This document shows, one piece after another, positions 9,033 through 18,979 of a stretch of 61,456 nt of DNA; position 1 is the stretch's first letter; every line of letters begins with the position of its first letter. The stretch spans positions 1 through 61,456 of the forward strand of contig CANJXF010000024.1 of assembly GCA_947478865.1 (NCBI GenBank), read 5' to 3'. The notes below the pieces were generated by a model that did not search any database, was not told the DNA's origin, and saw only the letters and a list, made by a program, of their open reading frames with translations. Made by a program: the position numbers and the translations under genes. The stretch comes from Verrucomicrobiales bacterium (GTDB taxonomy: Bacteria; Verrucomicrobiota; Verrucomicrobiia; Limisphaerales; CANJXF01).

Positions 9033-10439
9033 ATGAAAACGGCAACCTTCATTCTGCTGATTTCGCTGGCGACGTGCCTGCCCGGCCGTGTCAGTGCCGA
9101 TCCCAAGACAAAGCAGCCCAACATCCTTCATATCCATGCTGATGATCACCGCGCTGACGGGCTTCATGCCTTGGGCAACCGACTGCTAAAAACTCCAAAC
9201 CTAGACACCCTCGTCGAGCGCGGGATGACCTTCACTCATTGTTACACACAAGGCTCGATGCTCGGAGCGGTTTGTCTGCCGAGTCGCACGATGTTGCTCA
9301 CCGGACGCTCCTGGCTGCGCATTGAGAAGCAGCGCCCAGCCAAGGAAGGTGCGTCCGAAATCCGCGATTTTTCCACCTACCTGCCGAAGGTCATGAGCGG
9401 GGCGGGCTATGAGACGTGGCACATGGGTAAGGGCGGAAATGAATTCAAGAACGGCATCGAGGCATTCGACACAAACATCGTGGAGGAAGGAAGAGGTGAA
9501 GAACGCCGCAACTCCAGTCAAAAGCATGCGGATGCGGCGGTGAGTTTTCTCAAGCAGCGCAAAAGCGACCGGCCCTTCTACATCTACCTTGCGCCGCCGG
9601 TGCCGCACGACCCGAGGATTGCCGCGCCGGAGTTCATGTCGATCTACAAACCGGAAGAGGTGAAATTATCCGCGGCCTTCATGCCCATGCATCCATGGGA
9701 CAATGGGGAAATGGCTGTGCGCGACGAGCAGCTCGCTCCCTGGCCGCGCACACCTGAGAATACGAAGCAGCAGCTCGCTGATTATTACGCCTGCGTCACC
9801 GGGCTCGATCACCACGTGGGGCGTATCCTTGCGCAGCTGAAAGAGTCGGGCGAACTCGAGAACACCATCATCATTTTCAGCGGGGACAACGGTCTATCCC
9901 TCGGTGAGCATGGCTTATTTGGGAAGCAGAATCTTTATGAGTTCGGCGGAATGCATGTGCCGCTCGTGATGGCGGGGCCTGGTATTCCAAAGCGCCGAAG
10001 TGAGGCCCTGGTATATCTCATGGATTTGTTTCCCACTTTCTGTGAGCTCGCTGGCGCCAGGATTCCCTCTCCGGTAGAAGGCAAAAGCTTGCTGCCTGTA
10101 ATTCAAGGCAAAACCAACAAGGTGCGTGACGTTCTCTACACTGCTTACAAAGATGTGCAGCGCTCGGTCCGCAACGATCGCTGGAAGCTTATCCGCTATC
10201 CTTTGGTGGATAAGACGCAGCTGTTTGATCTCCGCGCCGATCCGTTGGAGCTGAACAACCTGGCCTATATCCAAAAATATGAAGCGCAGCTCCTGGAAAT
10301 GACGGCGCTTCTCGAAAAAGAAATGGCGCGCTACGGCGATAGTGCGCCTTTAAAAGTCCCCAACCCAAAACGACCGGAATGGACGCCGCCGGCTCCAACC
10401 ATCAAGCGCGAAGGCGGTCGAACCGAACCTAAAAAATGA
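9033..10439 (+). CDS. Secreted type I sulfatase
   Basis: A 468-residue arylsulfatase-family protein with signal peptide MKTATFILLISLATCLPG. The metal site is NILHIHADDHRADGLHALG, and the active-site motif CLPSRTMLLTGRSW has the Cys-x-Pro-x-Arg pattern converted to formylglycine. Then follow HMGKGGNEF, YIYLAPPVPHDPR and FSGDNGLSLGEHGLFGKQN, a metal-binding and histidine segment. It probably removes sulfate esters from a polysaccharide in the periplasm or outside the cell; the substrate cannot be told. It lies 2 bp after the broken sulfatase and overlaps the next gene by 4 bp (ATGA), so the three were or are co-transcribed. No maturation enzyme for formylglycine is intact in the window. Confidence 0.9.
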   Translation: MKTATFILLISLATCLPGRVSADPKTKQPNILHIHADDHRADGLHALGNRLLKTPNLDTLVERGMTFTHCYTQGSMLGAVCLPSRTMLLTGRSWLRIEKQRPAKEGASEIRDFSTYLPKVMSGAGYETWHMGKGGNEFKNGIEAFDTNIVEEGRGEERRNSSQKHADAAVSFLKQRKSDRPFYIYLAPPVPHDPRIAAPEFMSIYKPEEVKLSAAFMPMHPWDNGEMAVRDEQLAPWPRTPENTKQQLADYYACVTGLDHHVGRILAQLKESGELENTIIIFSGDNGLSLGEHGLFGKQNLYEFGGMHVPLVMAGPGIPKRRSEALVYLMDLFPTFCELAGARIPSPVEGKSLLPVIQGKTNKVRDVLYTAYKDVQRSVRNDRWKLIRYPLVDKTQLFDLRADPLELNNLAYIQKYEAQLLEMTALLEKEMARYGDSAPLKVPNPKRPEWTPPAPTIKREGGRTEPKK

Positions 10440-13309
10440 ATCCTTTAGTTTTATTGAATTTGTCCTCAAACCGGAGCGTCAGGGTTGATCATTCTATGAG
10501 TGTATTGTCTTCTAAATCGTCCCGAACTCTCCTTGGCCTTTCCAGAGAAAATGTGGTTGTTGCCATGGCATCGCTGGCGGCCAGCCTGCAGCTGCTCGCG
10601 CAATCAAGCGGGGCAGTCGTGGGACCTGCTCACGGTCTATTGCCTGGGGTTGATCCCGGCGAGCTGTTGATCGGAGAACTGGGTTGCGTCTCCTGCCATT
10701 CGGCAAGTGAGGGAGTAAAAGCGCGCCTATCCAGCCGTTCCGCCCCGGCGCTGGGAGTGGATGGGCTAAAGCTGACCCCGCAATTCCTTAGAAGTTATCT
10801 ATCAAATCCTTCAAAGGAAAAACCGGGCACAACCATGCCGGACATGCTGGCCGCGCTTCCTGACAAACAGCGCGCAGAAGCCGTAGATTCCTTGGTCCAC
10901 TACCTGATTTCGGAGGGGCCAGGTCTTTCGATGACCAACAGCACCGGAGACGCGGGCAAGGTTAACCATGGCCGCGAATTGTTTCACACCATTGGCTGCG
11001 TTGCGTGCCATGCGCCTGACGTTCAAAAAAGTGGAGAGGATGCCGACGGTTTGGCGCGGTTAAAACAGGAATCGGTTCTGTTTCCGAATCTAGCGAAGAA
11101 AACTTCCGTGGAGGAACTTGGAAAATTCCTGCTCGATCCCCTGAAATACCGGCATTCCGGTCGCATGCCTTCCATGAATTTGTCCGGTCGAGAGGCCAAT
11201 GCCCTTGCCGTTTACCTGCTGAGGGATCAGGTTCCCGCATTGGCGGCTCGTGTTTCGGGTGCGCAAAAGATGCCGGGCGTGACCTATCAATATTTCGAGT
11301 CTTCCCAGATCCAGCGAACCGGCGATCTGGATAACCTTATACCCACGGACGGAGGATCGATCCCGCAAATCGTCTTGCCGAAAAAGTATCGGGAGAACCA
11401 CGTTGGATTCCGTTTCAGCGGGCAGATTCACGCGGCGGTTGCAGGGGATTACTCCTTCTTCTTGAGTTCCGATGACGGATCAAAGCTCTACCTCAATGGC
11501 AAACAGATCGTCGATAACGACGGCATGCATGGCGTCGTTGAAGTCCGTGCCGACATCCATCTGGAGGCGGGCGACCAGGATTTCGTCTTGCTTTACTTCA
11601 ACGCGGCGGGTGGCCGTGAGTTGCGGGTGGAATGGCAGCGCCCCGGGGCCAAGCGTGAAGCGATTCCTGCCAGCGTGTTATCTCAATCTGAACGAAAGAT
11701 GGAGCCGTTGGGCAATGAGCCTTTTACGCTCGATGCCTTGAAGTCGGCCAAGGGCAAGGAGCTGTTCTCCTCTTTGGGCTGTGCCTCCTGCCATGATCTC
11801 GGGCGTCCGGGCGCGGGCGCACTTGCCAAAGCCAAGCCGCTTTTGGAAGTGAACCCAAGCCAAGGTTGTCTGGCGAATTCGCCTTCCAAAAAGGCCGCCC
11901 GATATTCTCTGAGCCAGGATCAGTTGAAATCCTTGCGTGACACCTTGAAAAACAAGAGCGCATTGACTCAGCCGCTCGATCCTAAAACCCAGGCCGCCTA
12001 TACCTTGACCCGTTTGAATTGTGTCGCCTGCCATTCCCGTGATGGCATCGGCGGCCCCTCCAACTCGAGGCTGCCTTATTTCACTTCCCTCGGCGAAGTG
12101 GATTTGGGTGATGAGGGCCGGATTCCACCCCACCTTAATGCAGTCGGTAGCAAGCTCCGCCTGGAGTGGTTGCAAGCAGTGCTCCTCAACAAAGCGGTTG
12201 CCCGTCCGTATATGGCGACAAGAATGCCACAATTCGGCAGTAACAACGTTTCCGCGCTCGCTCCCGTTCTCGTCCGAGCGGACGGGCCCTTAAAAGAGGA
12301 GCCGCCGTTGAACGCCGCTGATGCCAAATATGGACGTAAACTCGTCGGAACCGGTGGGATGTCCTGTATTTCATGCCATACCTTTTCCGGCCATAAATCA
12401 CTTGGTGTTCCCGCGATCGACCTGACGCTGATGGGAAAACGTTTGCGATTGGATTGGTTCGCGAGATATGTGGTGAATCCAGCATCACTTCGGCCCGGGA
12501 CGCGCATGCCCAGCTTCTGGCCCGAGGGCAAGAGCGCTCGCCATGATATCCTTGGTGGCGATACCGCTCGGCAGATCAATGCAATTTGGGCTTACCTCGC
12601 CAGCTCAAAGGAAGTTGGACTTCCCGATGGGCTGGTGCAGGGCAAGCTCGAGCTGGTTGCGGACAAAGAAGCGATCATCTACCGAAACTTCATCACGGGA
12701 TCAGCCAGCTCTATCGGAGTAGGCTATCCGGAGAAGGCCAACCTCAACTGGGACGCGAACCAGATGCGTCTGGTTTCAATCTGGCAAGGAGCGTTCATCG
12801 ACGCCGGGAAGCATCGGGATGGCCGTGGCGAAGGATTCGTGAGTGCGCTGGGGTATAACCTTGTGCAGTTGCCTGCCGGAGCTCCACTGGCCTTCTTGGA
12901 AAAGCCCGATCAAAAATGGCCGGCAGCAGCCGGAAGGGCGGCGGGGTATCAGATGAAAGGATATGTGCTTGACGATCTTCGCCGGCCCACCTTTCGTTAC
13001 ACCTTTTCCGGGATCATGGTTGAGGATTTCACGTTGGCCAAAGGAGCCGAGACGGATGCCTATTTGGTCAGGACGCTCACGTTCAAAGGTCTAAAACCGA
13101 CGGAAAACCTCTGGTTCCGGGCCTGGTCTGGATCCAGCGTGGAAGCCAAGTCGGATGGTTCCTATTTGTTGGACGGGAAAGTCAAAATTAAATTCTCGAC
13201 TGCTCCGCAGCCGCCATTGGTTCGCCAGAGCGACGGGCACTCCGAGCTTCTTATTCCAGTTAACCTTGTAAATGGAGAGGCCAGGATCGTTCAGGAAATC
13301 GTTTGGTAA
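10436..13309 (+). CDS. Multihaem cytochrome c protein with PA14 domain
   Basis: A 957-residue exported protein with five CXXCH haem motifs: CVSCH (about residue 84), CVACH (about 188), CASCH (about 448), CVACH (about 528) and CISCH (about 643). A PA14-type domain sits between the second and third haem (VGFRFSGQIHAAVAGDYSFF, SSDDGSKLYLNGK, RELRVEWQRPG), a fold that often binds carbohydrate. The C-terminal 250 residues form a further beta-rich domain without haem. Similar architectures occur in planctomycetes and verrucomicrobia beside sulfatases and sugar dehydrogenases, and are thought to pass electrons from periplasmic sugar oxidation. The start overlaps the sulfatase stop. An internal Met at residue 21 may be the true signal-peptide start. 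Confidence 0.8.
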   Translation: MNPLVLLNLSSNRSVRVDHSMSVLSSKSSRTLLGLSRENVVVAMASLAASLQLLAQSSGAVVGPAHGLLPGVDPGELLIGELGCVSCHSASEGVKARLSSRSAPALGVDGLKLTPQFLRSYLSNPSKEKPGTTMPDMLAALPDKQRAEAVDSLVHYLISEGPGLSMTNSTGDAGKVNHGRELFHTIGCVACHAPDVQKSGEDADGLARLKQESVLFPNLAKKTSVEELGKFLLDPLKYRHSGRMPSMNLSGREANALAVYLLRDQVPALAARVSGAQKMPGVTYQYFESSQIQRTGDLDNLIPTDGGSIPQIVLPKKYRENHVGFRFSGQIHAAVAGDYSFFLSSDDGSKLYLNGKQIVDNDGMHGVVEVRADIHLEAGDQDFVLLYFNAAGGRELRVEWQRPGAKREAIPASVLSQSERKMEPLGNEPFTLDALKSAKGKELFSSLGCASCHDLGRPGAGALAKAKPLLEVNPSQGCLANSPSKKAARYSLSQDQLKSLRDTLKNKSALTQPLDPKTQAAYTLTRLNCVACHSRDGIGGPSNSRLPYFTSLGEVDLGDEGRIPPHLNAVGSKLRLEWLQAVLLNKAVARPYMATRMPQFGSNNVSALAPVLVRADGPLKEEPPLNAADAKYGRKLVGTGGMSCISCHTFSGHKSLGVPAIDLTLMGKRLRLDWFARYVVNPASLRPGTRMPSFWPEGKSARHDILGGDTARQINAIWAYLASSKEVGLPDGLVQGKLELVADKEAIIYRNFITGSASSIGVGYPEKANLNWDANQMRLVSIWQGAFIDAGKHRDGRGEGFVSALGYNLVQLPAGAPLAFLEKPDQKWPAAAGRAAGYQMKGYVLDDLRRPTFRYTFSGIMVEDFTLAKGAETDAYLVRTLTFKGLKPTENLWFRAWSGSSVEAKSDGSYLLDGKVKIKFSTAPQPPLVRQSDGHSELLIPVNLVNGEARIVQEIVW

Positions 13310-13328
13310 GCCTTAACTTTTTAACACC

Positions 13329-14813
13329 ATGTTGCACTTGAAACATTTGACCGTTGTTCTCACCCTCTCACTGGCGGCGGCGTCACGGATATTTGCTGCG
13401 GAGGCAGCGCCGGAAGAGGATGCATATTACAAAATCATCACATTGCCCACGCCGGAAGGATTGACCTTCGAAGCAGGTGCAATGGACTTCCTGCCGGATG
13501 GCAAATTGGCCCTCTCGACCCGGTTGGGAGACATCTACATCGCGCAGAATCCGCTGGCTGATCCTCCAAGTGGGATCAAGTACAAGCAATTTGCTTCTGG
13601 GTTGCACGAAGTGCTTGGTCTCGCCTCGCGTGATGGATGGCTTTATTGCGTGCAACGTTCTGAAGTCACCAGAATGAAGGACACCAATGGCGATGGCCGA
13701 GCCGACATCTTCGAGACGGTGTCTGACGGTTGGGGCATCAATGGCGACTACCATGAATACGCCTTTGGATCCAAATTCGACAAGGACGGGAACATGTGGG
13801 TTGTGCTTTGCCTGACCGGTTCATTTAGCAGCCAAAGCAAGTATCGCGGATGGTGCCTTCGGATAAATGCAGACGGCACCACTGTTCCAACCTGTAGCGG
13901 TTTGCGTTCCCCCGGCGGAGTCGGAACCAATTACCTCGGCGATATGTTTTACACAGACAATCAGGGGCCCTGGAACGGGGCTTGCGCGCTCAAACACCTT
14001 GTCCCAGGGGATTTCATGGGGCATCCGGCTGGCTTAAGCTGGTGGAACGAAGAAGAGACCAGGATTCTGGGGCCAAAACCGGAAAGCCCAAAAAGCAACA
14101 GCCGGATGATGGTGGAGGCCAAGAAAATTCCAAAACTACGCCCGCCGGCGATCTATTTTCCCTATCCTAAGATGGGTCAATCCGCAGCGGGCTTTGCCAA
14201 TGATGTTTCCAACGGAAAATTTGGGCCCTTCAACACGCAGATGTTTGTCGGGGACCAGACCCACAGCACAGTGATGCGGGTTTACATGGAGAAGGTCAAA
14301 GACCATTACCAGGGCGCTTGTTTTCCGTTTCGTAAAGGTTTCGATTCCGGGTGCCTGTCCCTCGGCTTCGCTTCTGATACATCCTTGTTTGTTTATGGAA
14401 CGGACCGCGGTTGGGGTGCGAGAGGCGGAAAGCCTTTCGCCTTGCAACGATTGGTCTGGCAGGGTCAGACACCATTCGAGATCCACGAAATGCATGCGAA
14501 AAAGGATGGGTTTGAGTTTACCTTCACGAAGCCAATCGATCGCAAGTCCGCAATGGACCCGAAATCCTACACGGTGGAGACCTATACTTACCTTTACCGA
14601 TCTGAGTATGGCAGTCCCGAGGTGGACCAGACCGTTCCAAATATCAAAAGCGTGACCGTCGGTGCCGATGGAAAAAGCGTGAACGTCACCCTGGATGCGC
14701 TAGCCGAAGGTCACGTCCACGAATTTCATCTGTCCGGCGTGAAGTCCGCTTCTGGAGAAAAGCTGTTGCATCCTGAGGCCTACTATACGCTCAATTATAT
14801 CCCGGAAAACTGA
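13329..14813 (+). CDS. Exported sugar-dehydrogenase-type propeller protein
   Basis: A 494-residue protein with a signal peptide (LTVVLTLSLAAASRIFA) and repeated blades of the type seen in soluble quinoprotein glucose/sorbosone dehydrogenases: MDFLPDGKLALSTRLGDIYI, GLASRDGWLYCVQRSEVTRM, FGSKFDKDGNMWVV, LRSPGGVGTNYLGDMFYTDN. The segment DTNGDGRADIFE matches a calcium-binding loop. The likely job is oxidation of a sugar with electrons passed to the multihaem protein encoded 19 bp upstream. Quinone ligands cannot be confirmed by eye, and many members in this phylum have no assigned substrate, so the catalytic claim is an inference. Confidence 0.7.
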   Translation: MLHLKHLTVVLTLSLAAASRIFAAEAAPEEDAYYKIITLPTPEGLTFEAGAMDFLPDGKLALSTRLGDIYIAQNPLADPPSGIKYKQFASGLHEVLGLASRDGWLYCVQRSEVTRMKDTNGDGRADIFETVSDGWGINGDYHEYAFGSKFDKDGNMWVVLCLTGSFSSQSKYRGWCLRINADGTTVPTCSGLRSPGGVGTNYLGDMFYTDNQGPWNGACALKHLVPGDFMGHPAGLSWWNEEETRILGPKPESPKSNSRMMVEAKKIPKLRPPAIYFPYPKMGQSAAGFANDVSNGKFGPFNTQMFVGDQTHSTVMRVYMEKVKDHYQGACFPFRKGFDSGCLSLGFASDTSLFVYGTDRGWGARGGKPFALQRLVWQGQTPFEIHEMHAKKDGFEFTFTKPIDRKSAMDPKSYTVETYTYLYRSEYGSPEVDQTVPNIKSVTVGADGKSVNVTLDALAEGHVHEFHLSGVKSASGEKLLHPEAYYTLNYIPEN

Positions 14814-15355
14814 TCGGTCACTAAGGCGCTTGGTAGTGGCCATGGTTCCTTCCGCGACTTGAACCAAGGTGTTTTTGGATCAAAGAAATGGTTCCTAAGA
14901 GCTATATCCAGCAGCTCCCGTTGGGCGCTAGAATCTGAAGGTGATTTTGAATTGGATTGATTTGCAGGCTATTGGATTTTTTAACAGCGCCCGCCGCTGA
15001 GGTGTTGAAATGAGAGCCGCAAACGAACAACTCAAACAGATTCTGGCCGTCCTGTGCTTGATTGCCCCCGTCCACGTTTTGGCTTTGCCAACGCTGGTCG
15101 CTGAGATGGTTATGTTCCCGCCACCTGGCAGGACTACTCCATCCCTTACCAAGGCAAACGAACGCTCCAAGTTTCACTCAGCGTGGGACGGCCAACACTT
15201 TCCTGGTTCGATGGCGACTCCATTGGTGCGGCATAGGGCCGACGCCGAGTCGCAACCCTGCTCGTGGTCCAGTTCGCTGATGACTGAGGTCACGTTTTCG
15301 ATGCATCCCTTCAGTTAAGATGGCCCGCTAGACTATAACGACCAATTACTGACTT
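14814..15355. other. Long intergenic region, possibly with gene debris
   Basis: About 540 bp without a convincing gene. It contains one copy of a 25-bp repeat (14887-14911). Around 15115-15228, one frame reads plausibly for about 40 codons (WQDYSIPYQGKRTLQVSLS, then SWFDGDSIGAA) before a stop. It has no start and no recognised family, so it may be the remnant of a lost gene. No terminator or RNA gene is recognised. Confidence 0.4.
14887..14911 (+). repeat. 25-bp intergenic direct repeat, copy 1
   Basis: The stretch beginning AATGGTTCCTAAGAG and ending CTATATCCAG recurs at 16337-16361 with one mismatch (A to C). Both copies are in intergenic DNA, in the same orientation, upstream of secreted carbohydrate-related genes. 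Weak similarity continues about 30 bp further on (variants of TTGGAATTGATTGGATT). Confidence 0.7.
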
Positions 15356-16222
15356 ATGAAAAAATTCCTCACCGTTTTTGCCTCATCACTACTTTCCTTC
15401 AGTGCACTCGCTGCTCCGCTGAAAGCCCTCATTGTGGATGGCCAGAACAACCATGCCTGGAAAGACACGACTCCTGTCATTAAGAAAATCCTTGAGGATT
15501 CCGGGCTGTTTACAGTGGATGTGGCCACGGCTCCCGCAGCCAAGACCGGCGAGATCGCGAACTTCAAACCGAAGTTTTCCAATTATCGCGTTATTGTCTC
15601 AAACTACAGCGGCGAGCTTTGGAGCGAGGAAACCAAAGCAGCTTTCGTCGAGTTCGTGCGGAATGGCGGCGGCTTTGTCTCCGTTCATGCTGCTGATAAT
15701 TCGTTTCCGGAGTGGAAGGAATACAACGAAATGATCGCCGTCGGAGGTTGGGGTGGACGCAGCGAGGCGAGCGGGCCTTATGTCCGTTTCAAAGACGGCA
15801 AGATGATCAAGGACACCAGCCCGGGCCGTGGCGGGAGCCATGGCAAGCAACACGACTTCCTGGTCGAGACGCGCGAGCCGAACCATCCCATTATGGCTGG
15901 ATTGCCGTCCAAGTGGTTGCACGTCAAAGATGAACTTTACGACCGTTTGCGCGGTCCGGCCGTGAATCTCACGGTTCTGGCCACGGCTTTCGCTGACCCG
16001 GCCCAAAGCGGATCGGGCGAACACGAGCCGATGCTGATGGTAACCAGTTTTGGAAAGGGCCGCGCCTTCCACACGACGCTTGGCCACAGTGTTGAGGCGT
16101 TGCAATGCGTCGGAGCCGCAACCGTGCTGACGCGTGGAGCGGAATGGGCCGCCACGGGTAAAGTGACTCAGAAAATTCCTGCTGACTTCCCGACTGCGGA
16201 ACATACGACGAGCCGACGATAG
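15356..16222 (+). CDS. ThuA-domain protein, exported
   Basis: A 288-residue protein with signal peptide MKKFLTVFASSLLSFSALAA, followed by the ThuA (trehalose utilisation, glutamine-amidotransferase-like fold) pattern: KALIVDGQNNHAWKDTTPVI, SNYSGELWSEETKAAFVEFV, GGGFVSVHAADNSFPEW, HPIMAGLPSKWLHVKDELYD and GKGRAFHTTLGH. ThuA domains are common in planctomycetes and verrucomicrobia near DUF1080 and sugar-dehydrogenase genes and are implicated in conversion of oxidised disaccharides, though the reaction of this subgroup is not settled. It stands alone, with 540 bp upstream and over 200 bp before the next gene. Confidence 0.85.
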   Translation: MKKFLTVFASSLLSFSALAAPLKALIVDGQNNHAWKDTTPVIKKILEDSGLFTVDVATAPAAKTGEIANFKPKFSNYRVIVSNYSGELWSEETKAAFVEFVRNGGGFVSVHAADNSFPEWKEYNEMIAVGGWGGRSEASGPYVRFKDGKMIKDTSPGRGGSHGKQHDFLVETREPNHPIMAGLPSKWLHVKDELYDRLRGPAVNLTVLATAFADPAQSGSGEHEPMLMVTSFGKGRAFHTTLGHSVEALQCVGAATVLTRGAEWAATGKVTQKIPADFPTAEHTTSRR

Positions 16223-16336
16223 AACTTCTACCAGGGAAATTTGGCGCCACCGGTCGAACTCCGCTCCCGCTCGGCTGAGCCATGGCGGGGAACTGACCGG
16301 TTTTGTTCGCCCGCAAAACACCCCATCACCCAAGAG

Positions 16337-16361
16337 AATGGTTCCTACGAGCTATATCCAG
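16337..16361 (+). repeat. 25-bp intergenic direct repeat, copy 2
   Basis: Second copy of the repeat found at 14887-14911, about 80 bp upstream of the chosen start of the first GH2 gene. Its presence in the apparent 5' extension of that frame is one reason for placing the GH2 start downstream. Confidence 0.7.
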
Positions 16362-16438
16362 AGCGCTGCGCAGCCGGGTATTATTTGGAATTGATTGGAT
16401 TCTGCCCTCGTAGGGCATTTGTGAGCCAGCGTTCCGAG

Positions 16439-18838
16439 ATGGGAATGCCCGGCGATCCTTTCGTTTTAAACACTAATCCGCGTCCTTTGGAAAAAACTGT
16501 TTTTGCAATTCAACTGGGTTATCGAGCCTGGGCCGCCGCGAATCTCCGCCGTCGATTGGCGGCGAGGCTAATCGCGTCCTTGTTTTTGGGTTTGCTTGCG
16601 TTGACCAACTCAGTAGGAAACGCGGCTGCCGCTCCGCGGCCAGAACATCCCCGGCCCGATGCTTTCCGCACCAACTGGCTAACCCTCAATGGCGAATGGC
16701 AATTTGAAATCGACCGTGCGGCGGATGGCGAGGCGCGCGGCCTTATTTCTGGGATCGATTTAGCCTCAAAGATCATCGTGCCGTTCGCTCCGGAAAGCCA
16801 ATTGTCTGGATTGGGCCTTGGCAACAGCGATTACTTCGAACATGTGTGGTATCGCCGGATGGTCGAGCTGCCTGCTGGGATGAAAGAGAAACGCATTTTG
16901 CTGCACTTCGGCGGCGTGGACTACGAGACCTGGGTCTATGTGAACGGCCGACTTGCTGGCACTCATTTAGGGGGAAATGCCTCGTTCAGTTTTGAGATCA
17001 CCACGCTTTTGCACGCAGGTCAAAACGACCTCGTTGTCCGCGTTCGAGACGCCATCCGCGGCGGCAATCAACCTGGCGGCAAACAATCACCCGTCAAAAG
17101 CCAGGGCTTCGACTATACTCGCACCACCGGGATCTGGCAGCCCGTCTGGCTTGAAGCGGTGGGATCCTCTTTTGTGGAAAATTTCACCGTTGTTCCTGAT
17201 CCTGATCATGCCCGTGTCTTGATCGAAGCGACGGTTAACAGCGCGGACTCTGACGTCAAACTCGTCGCCGAGGCCTTCGCCAATGGTAAGTTGGCTGGTT
17301 CAGAATCCGCCACTGGCACCTGGCGCAATCAGCGGCTGGTGCTCAACCTTCGCCAAAAGAAACTGTGGGCACCGGGAGCCCCTTTCCTCTATGACCTGAA
17401 GTTCACGCTTTATCGGGGCAAGCAAAAAATCGACGAGGTGCAAAGCTACTTCGGCTTGCGAAAGGTTGTGATTGAAGGCCGTAGGATTTTGATCAATGGC
17501 CAGCCTGTTTTTCAACGGCTCATTCTGGACCAGGGATTCTATCCGGACGGAAACTGGACTGCCCCCTCCGACGAAGCGTTGCGGCATGATATTGAGATGT
17601 CCATAGCGGCCGGTTACAACGGAGCCCGGCTTCACCAGAAAATATTCGAGCCGCGCTACCTATATTGGGCAGACAAACTGGGCTACCTGGTGTGGGGCGA
17701 ATTCCCCAAATCGGGCTACCATTACAGCGCCGAAGGATACGCCCCTTACATCAACGAGTGGACCGAAGTGATGGAGCGAGACCGCAACCACCCTTCTATC
17801 ATCGGCTGGTGTCCCTTCAATGAAACCAGTCCACGGGCAGCGGAAATCCAGCAGGTCATCTGGAAGCTGACTAAAGCCATCGACCCCACCCGGCCGGCGC
17901 TGGAGTGCAGCGGATGGAATCATACGCTGCCCCATCCCGAGGTTCGCGATGGCCATAACTACGATGGCGATCCGGTCACCTTCCGCAACCGATGGAAGGA
18001 TTACTTTAGCCCGCCCAGAAAACCGGGGATGCCTCCGCGTTATAGCTCATCGTCAGCTCCAGCCGGCGATTGCGGCGTTCCATTCATGATCAGCGAGATG
18101 GGGGGAATTGGCTGGGCGACCGAAGGCGGCTGGGGCTACGGCGATGCGCCGAAAGGGTTCGACCAATTCTACACCCGTTACCAAGGCACGATTGATGCCT
18201 TGCTCGATAACCCGAACCTTTTTGGCTTCTGCTATACCCAATTGACCGACATTGAGCAGGAGCGCAACGGATTATATTACTACGACCGTCGCCCCAAGTT
18301 CGATGTCAATAAGCTTCATGCCATCACGTCGCGAAAGGCAGCCTACGAACGCGGCGAGCCGACCGCACCGCTTCCGGGGTCGCGTCCGGATCCGTGGAAA
18401 GTTCTGACGGGCGCGGCGCAAGATGGGAGGTTTTGCACCCCCTGGCGCTACACGATGAAAACGCCGTCGGGCGACTGGATGAGCGACGGTTATGACGATG
18501 CGGCATGGCTGACCGGCAAGTCGCCCTTCGGTCAAGACCAGAAGCGTCAGATCCGGACGCCGTGGGCCGGTAGCGATATTTACCTGCGAAAAATTATTCA
18601 ATTTGACGGCGCGAAGATTCGTAATGGAGCGGTAGTCGTCTCCTATGGCGGCCCCATCGAGATATGCATCAACGGTCAAAAGGTTTTAACTTTGGGGGAC
18701 AGCATCGGCCGCTACATGATGCACGACATCACGGACGGTTTAGGTAAAGCGCTCCACAAAGGATCGAACACCCTCACGGTTCACGGGCAGAAAGCAAACG
18801 GCAGCCAATTCATTGACCTAGCACTAATTTATGAATAG
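16439..18838 (+). CDS. Glycoside hydrolase family 2 protein (beta-galactosidase/glucuronidase type)
   Basis: The start at 16439 gives a 799-residue protein with a membrane-targeting segment (LIASLFLGLLALTNSVGNAA) and the GH2 order of domains. A sugar-binding jelly roll comes first (WLTLNGEWQFEID, DYETWVYVNGRLAGTHLGG), then an immunoglobulin-like domain (GIWQPVWLEAVG), then a TIM barrel with the acid/base motif HPSIIGWCPFNET and a putative nucleophile in FMISEMGG. A C-terminal beta domain follows, with INGQKVLTLGDSIGRY. It hydrolyses a beta-linked glycoside; which sugar cannot be told. The frame is open upstream to 16241 but that part contains a repeat and no signal. A second GH2 gene follows after 141 bp. 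Confidence 0.85.
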   Translation: MGMPGDPFVLNTNPRPLEKTVFAIQLGYRAWAAANLRRRLAARLIASLFLGLLALTNSVGNAAAAPRPEHPRPDAFRTNWLTLNGEWQFEIDRAADGEARGLISGIDLASKIIVPFAPESQLSGLGLGNSDYFEHVWYRRMVELPAGMKEKRILLHFGGVDYETWVYVNGRLAGTHLGGNASFSFEITTLLHAGQNDLVVRVRDAIRGGNQPGGKQSPVKSQGFDYTRTTGIWQPVWLEAVGSSFVENFTVVPDPDHARVLIEATVNSADSDVKLVAEAFANGKLAGSESATGTWRNQRLVLNLRQKKLWAPGAPFLYDLKFTLYRGKQKIDEVQSYFGLRKVVIEGRRILINGQPVFQRLILDQGFYPDGNWTAPSDEALRHDIEMSIAAGYNGARLHQKIFEPRYLYWADKLGYLVWGEFPKSGYHYSAEGYAPYINEWTEVMERDRNHPSIIGWCPFNETSPRAAEIQQVIWKLTKAIDPTRPALECSGWNHTLPHPEVRDGHNYDGDPVTFRNRWKDYFSPPRKPGMPPRYSSSSAPAGDCGVPFMISEMGGIGWATEGGWGYGDAPKGFDQFYTRYQGTIDALLDNPNLFGFCYTQLTDIEQERNGLYYYDRRPKFDVNKLHAITSRKAAYERGEPTAPLPGSRPDPWKVLTGAAQDGRFCTPWRYTMKTPSGDWMSDGYDDAAWLTGKSPFGQDQKRQIRTPWAGSDIYLRKIIQFDGAKIRNGAVVVSYGGPIEICINGQKVLTLGDSIGRYMMHDITDGLGKALHKGSNTLTVHGQKANGSQFIDLALIYE

Positions 18839-18979
18839 CGGGCAAACCATCCATCTGTTTTCTGATACCGTTCGCGCGCTTAGCGCCGGATTTGATGTTG
18901 GTTGCCCCAAGCAATGCTCTCTAGAGCAATTAACCAGCCCAATCTCAGAAGTCTTCGTCGGCCAGGTTCAGGATAAAAA

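Noticed and set aside
15010-15318. 102-codon ORF in the gap before the ThuA gene
   Set aside because: No family and no ribosome-binding site; a different frame of the same DNA reads more like protein, so at most this is gene debris.
16241-16438. N-terminal extension of the first GH2 protein
   Set aside because: It spans a repeated intergenic element and precedes the hydrophobic export segment; the later ATG gives a normal start.
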